Origin: Blastocatellia bacterium
GTDB lineage: Bacteria > Acidobacteriota > Blastocatellia > UBA7656
Length of the DNA: 64,000 bases
Direction of reading: 5' to 3'
NCBI GenBank assembly: GCA_035275065.1
Contig: DATENM010000001.1
Location: 62,001 to 126,000 of the forward strand
This document shows, one piece after another, positions 6,968-14,933 of the stretch. The notes below the pieces were generated by a model that was given only the letters and a program-made list of their open reading frames with translations, had not been told where the DNA came from and made no database searches. The position numbers were made by a program, and so were the translations under genes. The first letter of the stretch is position 1; every line of letters begins with the position of its first letter.

Positions 6968-8041
6968 TCACGCCAAGACGGCGGATACGCCGAGGAATTC
7001 GCCATAACGATTGGCCGCACGGGCGATGGCGCGGCGCGCGGCGGCGCTGAATTCTTCAAAAGGCGTCGGCATAATCACCACCGTGTCTTTCTTCAGCGTG
7101 CGCGTCCACAAGCCGACCAGCTGACCTTCCACGACCACCGCCGGGCTGAAGACGCCATTGCCTGTGTTCACACGTTTGGCGTACGACGGGTCGAGCACCG
7201 CGCTGCGGTCTTTGTAAGCGACCGTGTACTCATCATAAGGCGGCAGCAAGTGAGTCGCGGGCTGTGGCGCTTTTGATATTGTCATGGCAGGCGATAGCCA
7301 GTAGGTTTGCCCGTCACTCTTCTCTTGCGCGAGGTGCGACTTGGCCATCTCAATGCCGGCTCGCGCGTCTTTCGTCGTCAGCCCCGACCACCAGACATAA
7401 TCTTGCACGGTGGCCGGGCCGTGGCTGGTGAAGTAGCGGCGCGCCAGTTCCGCCAGCGCCTCGTCGCGCGTCAGCCGCCTGGCCGCAGGCACCCACTCGT
7501 CGAGCAAGGCGAAGGTTGGCTGCTTGCCTTCGCGAGCGCCGAAACAGATCAGGCCTTCGAGCGCCAGCCGCGCCACGATGTGCAGGCCGCGCCCATCGGC
7601 GGTCGAAATCCCCGCCGCCTCTAATCGCTCGTAGACGCCGGCGCGCCGCAGGCGCTTACCCCCCGCGAGGGCGCGTGTCAGCGCCTTGCGGCAGCGCACA
7701 AAGACGCTTTCATCCAGGCCGAAATAGTGCTGGCGTGCCACGCTCGCGGCAATCACTCGCGGCGTCAGCAGCTCAAGCATCCAATGTACGTCTTCTGCGG
7801 CGACAAAATGCAGCGTGCGGCGCATCGGCCATGTGCGAACGATGGCGCGCTCGGCCAGGGCGCGCTCAATCATCTGTTCGGTGGCATTGGCGGTGCGCAG
7901 CCCGACGGCCCAGAGCCCGCCCGCGTAGTCTTGAGCCTGAACCGCGCCCATAAAGCGGACGGCCTCAGTGGGCGTGTCGAACTTTGTTCCCGTGAGGTGC
8001 TGGTTCGCCAATCGTAGGCGCACGATGTCAGAGTTTTTCAT
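6968..8041 (-). CDS. Winged-helix protein of the AlkZ DNA glycosylase family
   Basis: 357 residues, the usual length of the HTH_42/AlkZ-like family of tandem winged helices. The opening RLRLANQHLTGTKFDTPTEA and the motif VQAQDYAGGLWAVGLR near residue 34 are typical. The QAQ triplet corresponds to the QxQ catalytic motif of AlkZ-type glycosylases. TWPMRRTLHFVAAEDVHWML and FTSHGPATVQDYVWWSGL follow as in the family. Known members unhook interstrand crosslinks or remove alkylated bases, and some protect producers of genotoxic natural products. Here it stands alone, convergent with the NTF2-like gene (14-bp gap) and followed upstream by a GNAT on the same strand. General alkylation repair is the modest inference. 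Confidence 0.85.
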   Translation of the reverse strand: MKNSDIVRLRLANQHLTGTKFDTPTEAVRFMGAVQAQDYAGGLWAVGLRTANATEQMIERALAERAIVRTWPMRRTLHFVAAEDVHWMLELLTPRVIAASVARQHYFGLDESVFVRCRKALTRALAGGKRLRRAGVYERLEAAGISTADGRGLHIVARLALEGLICFGAREGKQPTFALLDEWVPAARRLTRDEALAELARRYFTSHGPATVQDYVWWSGLTTKDARAGIEMAKSHLAQEKSDGQTYWLSPAMTISKAPQPATHLLPPYDEYTVAYKDRSAVLDPSYAKRVNTGNGVFSPAVVVEGQLVGLWTRTLKKDTVVIMPTPFEEFSAAARRAIARAANRYGEFLGVSAVLA

Positions 8042-8075
8042 CCGTCTTCCGTGTGTTGATTTCGACGCGCCCGCG

Positions 8076-8636
8076 TCAGGTCGCTTTGCGCCACTTGCCT
8101 GCCTGTTCTTCTTCGGCAGACACGGTCGTCAAGTATTTTTCTTCTTTAAAGGGCTTGAAGCCGCGCTTGAGATAATTCGGCAGCGCCGCCGGGTCGTCGA
8201 GCGTGCAGGTGTGCAGCCAGACCCGAGTAGCGCCTTGCTGCCAGGCGCGTCGGACGGCTTCGCTCAGCAGATGCTTGCCGAGGCCGCGCCCCAGAAATTC
8301 TTGCAGCAGTCCGAAGTAAGCGACCTCTATAGAGCCGTCCGTGTGGCGCTCAAGCTCGAAGTAGCCCGCCGGCGCGCCTTCGACAACCATTATCCAGAGC
8401 GTGATCTCTGCCCGCGCCAGGTGCGCGTTGATCTCGGCGTCCGTCCACGGCAAACGATCCGTCCAGTGATAGAGCCGCCCGACTTCCGCATAGAGGTAGC
8501 GATAAAACGACGCCGGGCAATTGCGGACTTGCACGATCTCGGCGGGCGCTTGCGGGCCGGGCGCGGCGTTCAGCTCGGCGGCGCTCGTGAGCTGCAAATA
8601 GGTGCGCGTGACTTCGATCTGTCGGCCTTCGTTCAT
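8076..8636 (-). CDS. GNAT family N-acetyltransferase
   Basis: 186 residues. The acetyl-CoA loop is FGLLQEFLGRGLGKHLLSEA near residues 125-145 (Q/R-x-x-G-x-G/A form), preceded by GYFELERHTDGSIEVAYF and followed by LHTCTLDDPAALPNYLKRGF, all typical of the fold. The N-terminal part (RQIEVTRTYLQLTSAAEL) resembles acetyltransferases whose first 40 residues are not part of the core. No signal peptide. It lies 34 bp upstream of the AlkZ-like gene on the same strand and may be transcribed with it. The substrate is unknown. Confidence 0.85.
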   Translation of the reverse strand: MNEGRQIEVTRTYLQLTSAAELNAAPGPQAPAEIVQVRNCPASFYRYLYAEVGRLYHWTDRLPWTDAEINAHLARAEITLWIMVVEGAPAGYFELERHTDGSIEVAYFGLLQEFLGRGLGKHLLSEAVRRAWQQGATRVWLHTCTLDDPAALPNYLKRGFKPFKEEKYLTTVSAEEEQAGKWRKAT

Positions 8637-8758
8637 AGCGGTTCAACCGTAAAGCATGATGACCGAGCGATGGTAGCGCGCCGCCCCAAGCGACGGCAAG
8701 CGTTGGTGGGGATCGTTTTCGCTTGAATTCATGGTGTTGAATAAGGTACTAGCTATTT

Positions 8759-8998
8759 ATGACGATTGTTGAGGCCCTGGCAGAATTGCGGGGTAACGAA
8801 ACGAACATCCGGTTCGTTCGGCTGGTTGCAATTGCCACGGCGTTTTTTGGCAATCCCCGCAAGAAGGGCAGTCATTACATTTTCAAAATGCCGTGGCCTG
8901 GCGACCCGCGCATCAACTTGCAGAGCGAAAAGGGCAAGGCGAAGCCTTACCAGGTTCGTCAACTTATCAGTGCGCTTGAAAGACTCAAGGGGGAATAG
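8759..8998 (+). CDS. hicA: HicA-type toxin
   Basis: 79 residues, the normal toxin size. The double-stranded-RNA-binding-like HicA core is seen as GSHYIFKMPWPGDPRINLQ, with the conserved histidine at position 39, and KGKAKPYQVRQLISAL near the end. Known: HicA toxins cleave mRNA and are neutralised by the HicB protein encoded next door. The variant with PWPGDPRINLQ is common in Bacteroidetes, Acidobacteria and Cyanobacteria. The next gene starts 2 bp after this stop, so translation is coupled. The start ATG has no strong ribosome site, which often limits toxin output. The family assignment is from sequence and toxicity is untested. Confidence 0.85.
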   Translation: MTIVEALAELRGNETNIRFVRLVAIATAFFGNPRKKGSHYIFKMPWPGDPRINLQSEKGKAKPYQVRQLISALERLKGE

Positions 8999-9000
8999 TT

Positions 9001-9444
9001 ATGGCGACCAAAAGCGAGCATGCAACGCAAGCACAACGTTATCTTTACAGCGTCGGATGGTCAGAGCCAGACCGGGCGTTCGTCGCGCGTGTCGCCGAAT
9101 TCCCTTCCCTAGCCGCGCATGGCGATAGTCCGGAGGCCGCGTTGCAGGAGATCAGGTTTGTGGTCGAGGCAGTCATTGAAGACCTTGACCAATCCGGTGA
9201 ACGCATGCCGGAGCCGACCGGAGATTATGAGCAGCTTGTGGTGGAAGTAGAATTCGAGGACCGCTGTGTCATTTTCATCGACGCGCAAATGGAACGATTG
9301 ATTCAGATAGGGATGAAGAGAACCGGCAGGAGCCGCGAGACAATCATCGCAGACGCACTCCGGGCCGGGCTTGAGAGCAGAGAGCTTGAGTGTTGGACGA
9401 GCTTAAGGTCAAATGAGGAAGTAGAAAAGAGGAAAAGAGCGTGA
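9001..9444 (+). CDS. hicB: HicB-type antitoxin with ribbon-helix-helix tail
   Basis: 147 residues. The N-terminal HicB fold is recognised from RYLYSVGWSEPDRAFVARV, EFPSLAAHGDSPEAALQEI and IEDLDQSGERMPEP (residues 13-75). The C-terminal half contains QMERLIQIGMKRTGRSRETI, which reads as a ribbon-helix-helix DNA-binding motif at about residues 97-125. HicB should bind HicA and repress the shared promoter. The tail after the motif (LECWTSLRSNEEVEKRKRA) is charged and longer than in the shortest family members. ATG follows the toxin stop by 2 bp. Toxin-first order is the norm for hicAB. Confidence 0.85.
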   Translation: MATKSEHATQAQRYLYSVGWSEPDRAFVARVAEFPSLAAHGDSPEAALQEIRFVVEAVIEDLDQSGERMPEPTGDYEQLVVEVEFEDRCVIFIDAQMERLIQIGMKRTGRSRETIIADALRAGLESRELECWTSLRSNEEVEKRKRA

Positions 9445-9500
9445 GTCCGCCCGTTCTTAAAGTGGCGGACGAAACCTGTGAGTGCCGACAGCCTTCCATA

Positions 9501-11042
9501 ATGAAACCACGTATTATTTATCTGCTCTTGCTCTGTCTGCTGGTATCGGCAGCCGGCTCGCAGGCCGCCGAGCTTTCGACCGGCAAGCTCATCGAGCGAT
9601 ACAAGAAAGCCGTCGGCGCGGGCGCTCTTAAACGTGTCAAAAGCACGCAGGCAACCGGCAGCGTCAAGATCGCGGATGGTCAGGCGGGCCGCTTCACTTA
9701 TCAAGCGTCGGCCCCGGAAAGCCTGCGCATAGACATCGAAGCCGGCGCGTGGAAAAGCTCGGAATGCTTCAATGGCAAGTCGGCGTGGCGCTTGGACGCA
9801 CGCGGCTTGCGCACGCTGCTGGGCGATGAGGCCAAACGCCTGCGCCTCGAAGCCGTGATCGCCAACTCGCATCTGCAAGACCTCTCGCGCTACAAGATTG
9901 CGCCGCAACCCCCCGCAAGAATCACGCTCGATGGCCGCGATGCCTATCGCGTCGAGTTTGTTAAAGAGAGCGCCGCCGCGCGGCTCTTCTTCGATGCGCG
10001 CAGCTTTCTCATCATCAAGCAGGAACGCGACACCGGCGACGGCTTAGAAGAGATATTCTTTGATGATTACCGCGCCGTTGACGGCCTGATGGAGCCGTTC
10101 GCGTGGCGCATCCGGCGCGGCACGACCGCAGCCGTCATCACGATTGATCGCGTCACCCACAACGCGGTTGAGCAGGCGGCGTTTCGTTACCCGCAAGCCG
10201 AAGACGCCCGCCCGCTGCCCGACCTTGAAACCTTGATGAAAACCATCGTCGCTCATCAGGAGCAGATCGAGGAGCTGCGCGAGAAGTACACCTTCAGCGA
10301 GATCGAGACCGAGCGCGAGGTAGACGACAAAGGCCGCGCCAAAGAGAAAGAGACGCGCGCTTATGAGGTCACGCCCGTGGGCGGTCGCTTTGTGCGGCGG
10401 CTGGTGAGCCGCAACGGCAAGCCGCTCTCGAAAGACGAGCAGGAGAAAGTAGACCGCCGCGTGCGGAAGGCCGCCGAAGATTTGATCGAAGCCAAAGAGA
10501 AGCGACGGCAGCGCGCGGAGGAGCGCGAGCGGCGCGAGAAGAACGACGAGGATGGCGAAGACGACCGCCGCCGCATGTCGATCCTCAGCTTCCTGCGACT
10601 GAGCGAGGTGACTTCGATGCGCCGCGAGATGTTTCGCGGCCACGAGGTGATCGCTTTCGATTTCGAGCCGAAGAAGAACGTCAAGACGCGCAACCGCGGC
10701 GAGGCGCTCGTCAGCAAGCTGATCGGCACGATGTGGGTGGACGAGGCGGCGCAGCAGATCGTCCGCGTCGAAGCGCGCTTGAGCGATTCGTTCAAAATCG
10801 GCGGCGGGCTGCTCGCCTCGCTGTCGTCGCAGTCGGCGGTGGTGATGGAACAAGAGAAAGTCAACGGCGAAGTCTGGATGCCTTCGTACGCCGAAGCCAA
10901 CCTCGCGGCTCGCGTCCTTTTGCTCGCGAAGTTCAGCGTCAATGTCGTGACGCGCTACAGCGATTATAAGAAAGTCCGGGTCGCGAGCGAGTATGATCTA
11001 AGCAAGCCGAAGGACGACAAAAAGCCCGAAAAACAGCCCTGA
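9501..11042 (+). CDS. Exported protein with LolA/outer-membrane-like beta domain and charged coil
   Basis: 513 residues from the ATG that begins the signal peptide MKPRIIYLLLLCLLVSAAGS; the frame is open further upstream but that part overlaps the end of hicB. Residues 25-230 resemble LolA/LppX-like exported beta proteins (SVKIADGQAGRFTYQASAPE, AGAWKSSECFNGKSAWRLD, LFFDARSFLIIKQERD). Residues 270-370 are a highly charged helical stretch (EEREEK-type, EKRRQRAEERERREKND). The last part has IGTMWVDEAAQQIVRVEARL, another beta repeat. It is likely periplasmic or outer-membrane associated. I cannot name a specific function. It ends 21 bp before atpI, but the ATP synthase genes probably have their own control. 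Confidence 0.75.
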   Translation: MKPRIIYLLLLCLLVSAAGSQAAELSTGKLIERYKKAVGAGALKRVKSTQATGSVKIADGQAGRFTYQASAPESLRIDIEAGAWKSSECFNGKSAWRLDARGLRTLLGDEAKRLRLEAVIANSHLQDLSRYKIAPQPPARITLDGRDAYRVEFVKESAAARLFFDARSFLIIKQERDTGDGLEEIFFDDYRAVDGLMEPFAWRIRRGTTAAVITIDRVTHNAVEQAAFRYPQAEDARPLPDLETLMKTIVAHQEQIEELREKYTFSEIETEREVDDKGRAKEKETRAYEVTPVGGRFVRRLVSRNGKPLSKDEQEKVDRRVRKAAEDLIEAKEKRRQRAEERERREKNDEDGEDDRRRMSILSFLRLSEVTSMRREMFRGHEVIAFDFEPKKNVKTRNRGEALVSKLIGTMWVDEAAQQIVRVEARLSDSFKIGGGLLASLSSQSAVVMEQEKVNGEVWMPSYAEANLAARVLLLAKFSVNVVTRYSDYKKVRVASEYDLSKPKDDKKPEKQP

Positions 11043-11063
11043 CGCAAGCTGGACAAGCCGTGA

Positions 11064-11558
11064 ATGGCGCTGCTAGAATTTTCAGCTTTGACAAGCGGCG
11101 AAAAAGGCGACCGAGAGACAAGCGACGCGGATGGCGCAACGCCGCAAGACGATGCGGGCGGCGCGTTGACCGATTCCCTGGCGGTCGAGCGGCGTGTCTG
11201 GAACAACATCCTCGCGGTGCTCGCCTGCGCCATCCTGGTTGCCGCCATCTTTGCCGACCTGCATTTTCTGCTCGGCCTGATTTTGGGCGGCGGGCTGGCA
11301 TTGTTAAACTACAGATGGCTGCATTCATCGCTGCGGGCGATTCTCGGCACAGGCAGCACGCACGCGCCGCCGGGAACTTCGATGAAATTCATCGTCCGCT
11401 GGCTGTTGATCGCGACGCTCGGTTGGGCGGCGAACCGAACAGGTTACTTTGACGCCGTCGGCATCCTCGCCGGTCTGTTTGCGCCGGCAGCGGCGGTGAT
11501 GATCGAAGCGGCTTACGTGACTTATAAAACGCTGACGCGAGGCGACGGAGAACCATAA
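11064..11558 (+). CDS. atpI: ATP synthase subunit I (AtpI-like)
   Basis: 164 residues with a polar N-terminal 50 residues and four hydrophobic segments: ILAVLACAILVAAIFA, LHFLLGLILGGGLALLNYRW, FIVRWLLIATLGWAA and ILAGLFAPAAAVMIEAAYV. The arrangement fits AtpI, which assists assembly of the c ring and may carry Mg2+. Identity rests mostly on its position 3 bp ahead of the a-subunit gene; sequence similarity in this family is low. Inner membrane. Confidence 0.75.
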   Translation: MALLEFSALTSGEKGDRETSDADGATPQDDAGGALTDSLAVERRVWNNILAVLACAILVAAIFADLHFLLGLILGGGLALLNYRWLHSSLRAILGTGSTHAPPGTSMKFIVRWLLIATLGWAANRTGYFDAVGILAGLFAPAAAVMIEAAYVTYKTLTRGDGEP

Positions 11559-11561
11559 CTC

Positions 11562-12509
11562 ATGCTGACCGTGCTACTGGCATTCTTACAGGAAGGACAC
11601 GCGCCGGCAGGCGAAGCGACGACCGCGGCGGGCGAGCATGCCACAGAGGCTGTGCAACACACCACCGAAGCCGCCGGCCCTCACGCCGAGCCGTGGATCG
11701 TCGAGCAGGTCAATCATCTGCTTGGCCCCACGGTGCTGAAGATCGAGCAGGCGATCATGCCGCCGATCTATGGGCTTTTTGGCAAGACCTGGCACGCGCC
11801 CGCGGCGGGCGAGCCGGTCATTGCCGAGCATGTCATCTGGGCGGTGCTGGCATTTATCATCGCTGTCGGCCTGGTACTGTACCTGCGCGGCAAACTCTCG
11901 GTGGATCGCCCATCGCGCGGCCAGCAATTGTTGGAAGTCACCATCGAGCAGCTTCGCGGCCTGCTCGATCAAGTGATCGGCCCTTATGGGCAGCGTTACC
12001 TGCCGGTGATCGGCGGCTTTGCGGTCTTCATTCTGATTAGCAATCTGATGGGTCAGATACCGGGGCTCGGCGCGCCGACCGAAAACATCAACGTGACGGG
12101 CGCGCTCGGCATCACCTCGTTCATCTACTACATCGCTACGGGCTTCCGTCAACAGGGGCTGCGCTATCTGAAGCACTTCACCGGCGGCCTGACCGGCGCG
12201 ACGTTGTGGGCGATGGGCTGGATGATCTTCATCGTCGAGATCGTTTCCAACACCGTCAGGCCGGTGACGCTGTCGCTGCGCTTGTTCGTCAATATGTTTG
12301 CCGACCATAAGATTGGCGAAGCCTTTCTCGGCCTGGTCGCGCCGTTCGTGCCGATCTTCACCATCGTGCTGGGCATCTTCGTCGCCTTCGTGCAGACGTT
12401 CATCTTCATCATGCTGTCGATGGTCTACCTGTCAGAGACCGTGCCGCACGAAGAGCACGACCACGAAGACCACGGCCACGGTCGCGACGCCGTCGCCGAA
12501 GCACACTGA
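11562..12509 (+). CDS. atpB: F0F1 ATP synthase subunit a
   Basis: 315 residues, with the conserved helix VTLSLRLFVNMFADHKIGEA carrying the essential arginine next to the c ring, plus ISNLMGQIPGLGAPTENINV and the final helices LGIFVAFVQTFIFIMLSMVY. It forms the proton half-channels of F0. Two odd features are visible: an N-terminal extension rich in His, Glu and Ala (about residues 10-45), and a C-terminal tail rich in His and Asp (EEHDHEDHGHGRD). The tail should face one membrane surface and could bind metal. The gene lies 3 bp after atpI and 308 bp before atpE. Confidence 0.95.
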   Translation: MLTVLLAFLQEGHAPAGEATTAAGEHATEAVQHTTEAAGPHAEPWIVEQVNHLLGPTVLKIEQAIMPPIYGLFGKTWHAPAAGEPVIAEHVIWAVLAFIIAVGLVLYLRGKLSVDRPSRGQQLLEVTIEQLRGLLDQVIGPYGQRYLPVIGGFAVFILISNLMGQIPGLGAPTENINVTGALGITSFIYYIATGFRQQGLRYLKHFTGGLTGATLWAMGWMIFIVEIVSNTVRPVTLSLRLFVNMFADHKIGEAFLGLVAPFVPIFTIVLGIFVAFVQTFIFIMLSMVYLSETVPHEEHDHEDHGHGRDAVAEAH

Positions 12510-12817
12510 TTCGATTTTGGTTTCATAGATGTTTGAAAGCGGGAGACGGTCGGGGCAGCTCATAGAGTGAGCGCACGTTGCTGCTGGAGCCTTGCCGATT
12601 AGGGGTGGCAAGCGTATACCGGGCGCGTGGAAATTATCCGCGGGCTGCGCCGTGACGGTCTCCTCCGGTTGATAACTTGAATCGCTCGACGAGGGCGAGG
12701 TGGCCGCAAACGTCCGCTTCATACGCTGTTCATACTTTTGTGACGTTTGCCGCGCTTGCCCTCTTGTGAGCGGTTCCGAACACGGCGGCTCGCCTGGGCC
12801 GTTGGAGGATACGCATC
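12510..12817 (+). other. 308-bp atpB-atpE spacer, no gene seen
   Basis: No convincing reading frame on either strand. The atpE end carries GTTGGAGGA as a strong ribosome site about 8 bp before the ATG. The spacer is unusually long for genes of one complex whose c subunit is needed in many copies. A separate promoter or structured leader for atpE is plausible, but no clear -35/-10 pair could be assigned. Confidence 0.5.
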
Positions 12818-13126
12818 ATGATTCGATTCAAACTGTTTGTGATGTCGGCGCTGATGATGCTGCTGGTCGTCGGCACGGCGATGGCGCAGACCGGCGGCAC
12901 CGCGCCCGCGAGCAACGGCACGAACCTCAAGCTGCTGGCGCCGTTCGCGGTCGGCATTGCGGCGTTCGGCGGCGCGCTCGGCGACGGGCGAGCGATTGCC
13001 GGCGCTTGCGAAGGCACGGCGCGCAATCCCGGCGCCGGCGGGCGCATCTTCACGATGTTGCTGCTCGGCCTGGCGCTGATCGAAACGCTCGTGCTATTCA
13101 CGTTCCTGACCCTGTTCCTCGTGTAA
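12818..13126 (+). CDS. atpE: F0F1 ATP synthase subunit c
   Basis: 102 residues, longer than the usual 75-90 because of an N-terminal signal-like segment (MIRFKLFVMSALMMLLVVGT, ending AMAQ) that is probably cleaved. Helix 1 is LLAPFAVGIAAFGGALGDG, the polar loop is CEGTARNPGAGG, and helix 2 is LLLGLALIETLVLFTFL with the ion-binding glutamate. An Asp occupies the helix-1 place (GDG) where Na+-type rings have Gln (GQG). Proton use is the default assumption. A terminator follows, so the unit ends here. The other subunits (b, delta, alpha, gamma, beta, epsilon) are not in the window. Confidence 0.93.
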   Translation: MIRFKLFVMSALMMLLVVGTAMAQTGGTAPASNGTNLKLLAPFAVGIAAFGGALGDGRAIAGACEGTARNPGAGGRIFTMLLLGLALIETLVLFTFLTLFLV

Positions 13127-13151
13127 GCGAGCGCGAGCGGACACACAACGA

Positions 13152-13177
13152 GGGGGGCCGCCCGGGCTCCCCTTTTT
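13152..13177 (+). terminator. Rho-independent terminator after atpE
   Basis: GGGGGGCC (13152-13159) pairs with GGCTCCCC (13165-13172) around a 5-nt loop, with one G-U wobble, and five T follow directly. It separates the atpI-atpB-atpE unit from fumarase. Confidence 0.8.
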
Positions 13178-13199
13178 CTTGCCCCGCGGAGATAATCCC

Positions 13200-14723
13200 A
13201 TGCAATCATTTAGAGAAAGCATCATCCGACTCATCACCGAAACGTCAACCAACCTGCCGCCCGACGTGCGCCGCGCTATGACGGTGGCGCTTGAAACCGA
13301 AAACCCCGCGACCAGCGCCGGCACCGCGCTTTCCGTGATCGCCAACAATATCGATATGGCTTGCAGTGACGAAGCGCCGATCTGCCAGGACACCGGCATG
13401 CCGACTTTCGAGATCAAGACGCCGGTCGGCGCCAATCAACTGGTGATGAAGCGCGAGATTCGCGAAGCCATCAGCGAGGCGACGCGGCGCGGCAAGCTGC
13501 GGCCTAATTCGGTTGACTCGATCACCGGCGCGAACTCCGGCGATAACCTCGGCCCCGGCACGCCCGTCCTGCATTTCGATCAGTGGGAGAGCGAAGACGA
13601 GATCGAAGTCCGCTTGCTGCTCAAAGGCGGCGGCTGCGAAAACAAAAACATCCAGTACGCGCTGCCGACCGAATTGCCGCACCTGGGACGCGCCGGGCGC
13701 GATCTGGACGGCGTGCGCAAATGTATTCTGCATGCCATCTGGCAGGCGCAGGGCCAGGGGTGCAGCGCCGGCGCCATCGGCGTCTCGGTCGGCGGCGACC
13801 GCACGTCGGGTTATCAGCACGCCAAAGAACAGCTCTTCCGCACGCTCGATGACGTGAACCGTGACGAGCGGTTGGCGGCGCTCGAAGATTATGTCATGCA
13901 GGCCGCAAACACCTTGAACATCGGCACGATGGGCTTCGGCGGCGGCGTGACGCTGATCGGCTGCAAGATCGGCGCGCTCAACCGCTTGCCTGCGAGCTTC
14001 TTCGTTTCGGTGGCTTATGACTGCTGGGCCTTCCGGCGTCACGGCGTCGTCTTGGACGCCCGTACCGGCGAGATCAAACGCTGGCTCTACAAAGACGAGC
14101 AGCCGGCGAAAGCGATGGCTACCGGCGAAGGCTTCCGGCTGACCGGCAGCGAGCGCCGATTACGCGCGCCGCTCGATGAAGCGCAGGTGCGCGAGTTAAA
14201 GGTCGGCGACGTGGTGCTGATCTCAGGCGAGATGTATACGGGGCGCGACGCCGTCCATTCGCACTTGATGAAGCACGCGCCGCCGGTTGACCTGCGAGGG
14301 TCTGTGCTTTACCACTGCGGCCCTGTGGTGATGAAAGACAACGGCCATTACCAGATCACCGCTGCCGGCCCGACGACCAGCATCCGCGAAGAGCCTTATC
14401 AAGGCGACATCATCAAACGTTATGGCGTGCGCGCCGTCATCGGCAAAGGCGGCATGGGAAGGCGGACGCTTGAGGCGATGCAGGAGGCCGGCGCGGTTTA
14501 CTTGAATGCCATCGGCGGCGCGGCGCAGGTCTATGCGCGCTGCATCGAAGAGGTGCTGGACGTGAACCTGCTGGAGTTCGGCATCCCGGAAGCGATGTGG
14601 CATCTGCGCGTCACCGACTTCCCAGCCATCGTGACGATGGACGCGCACGGCAACTCGCTGCACCAGGACGTTGAGCAGGCGTCGGCAACGATGTTGGGCA
14701 AACTGGCCGCGCCGGTCTTCTGA
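13200..14723 (+). CDS. Class I (iron-sulfur) fumarate hydratase
   Basis: 507 residues with the alpha (N-terminal) and beta (C-terminal) parts fused, as in single-chain class I fumarases. Three cysteines fit the 4Fe-4S cluster: C62 in ICQDTGMP, C188 in GQGCSAGAIGVSVGGD and C275 in YDCWAFRR. The C-terminal half shows GDVVLISGEMYTGRDA, LYHCGPVV, VIGKGGMGRRTLEAM and GAVYLNAIGGAAQVYA. It interconverts fumarate and malate in the TCA cycle and is oxygen sensitive. The frame is open 21 bp further upstream, but the ATG at 13200 follows GCGGAGA at good spacing. Tartrate dehydratase is a related possibility; fusion and length favour fumarase. Confidence 0.92.
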   Translation: MQSFRESIIRLITETSTNLPPDVRRAMTVALETENPATSAGTALSVIANNIDMACSDEAPICQDTGMPTFEIKTPVGANQLVMKREIREAISEATRRGKLRPNSVDSITGANSGDNLGPGTPVLHFDQWESEDEIEVRLLLKGGGCENKNIQYALPTELPHLGRAGRDLDGVRKCILHAIWQAQGQGCSAGAIGVSVGGDRTSGYQHAKEQLFRTLDDVNRDERLAALEDYVMQAANTLNIGTMGFGGGVTLIGCKIGALNRLPASFFVSVAYDCWAFRRHGVVLDARTGEIKRWLYKDEQPAKAMATGEGFRLTGSERRLRAPLDEAQVRELKVGDVVLISGEMYTGRDAVHSHLMKHAPPVDLRGSVLYHCGPVVMKDNGHYQITAAGPTTSIREEPYQGDIIKRYGVRAVIGKGGMGRRTLEAMQEAGAVYLNAIGGAAQVYARCIEEVLDVNLLEFGIPEAMWHLRVTDFPAIVTMDAHGNSLHQDVEQASATMLGKLAAPVF

Positions 14724-14731
14724 AACAAGTC

Positions 14732-14917
14732 ATGAGCCACCGCAGCACATCGGACGAAGGCCAGCCGGCGCGGCTAGTCGAAGGCGAGGATTATTACGTC
14801 GAAGCCGGGCTGATGGTCTTCACCGCGCTCTACCATCTGAAGCGCGGCTATTGCTGCAACTCCGGCTGCCGTCACTGCCCTTACAAAGACTCGACCGCCG
14901 GCTGCATTGAAGAGTGA
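14732..14917 (+). CDS. Small cysteine-rich DUF5522-type protein
   Basis: 61 residues. The C-terminal motif GYCCNSGCRHCPY with the following KDSTAGC is the hallmark of the DUF5522 family, whose members are about 50-70 residues long and of unknown function. Cysteines at the CC, C, C spacing suggest metal or Fe-S binding. It begins 8 bp after the fumarase stop, and coupling to an Fe-S enzyme gene is a suggestive context. The preceding part (YYVEAGLMVFTALYHLKRG) is also as in the family. Confidence 0.8.
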   Translation: MSHRSTSDEGQPARLVEGEDYYVEAGLMVFTALYHLKRGYCCNSGCRHCPYKDSTAGCIEE

Positions 14918-14933
14918 CTTTATCCGTCGGCGG

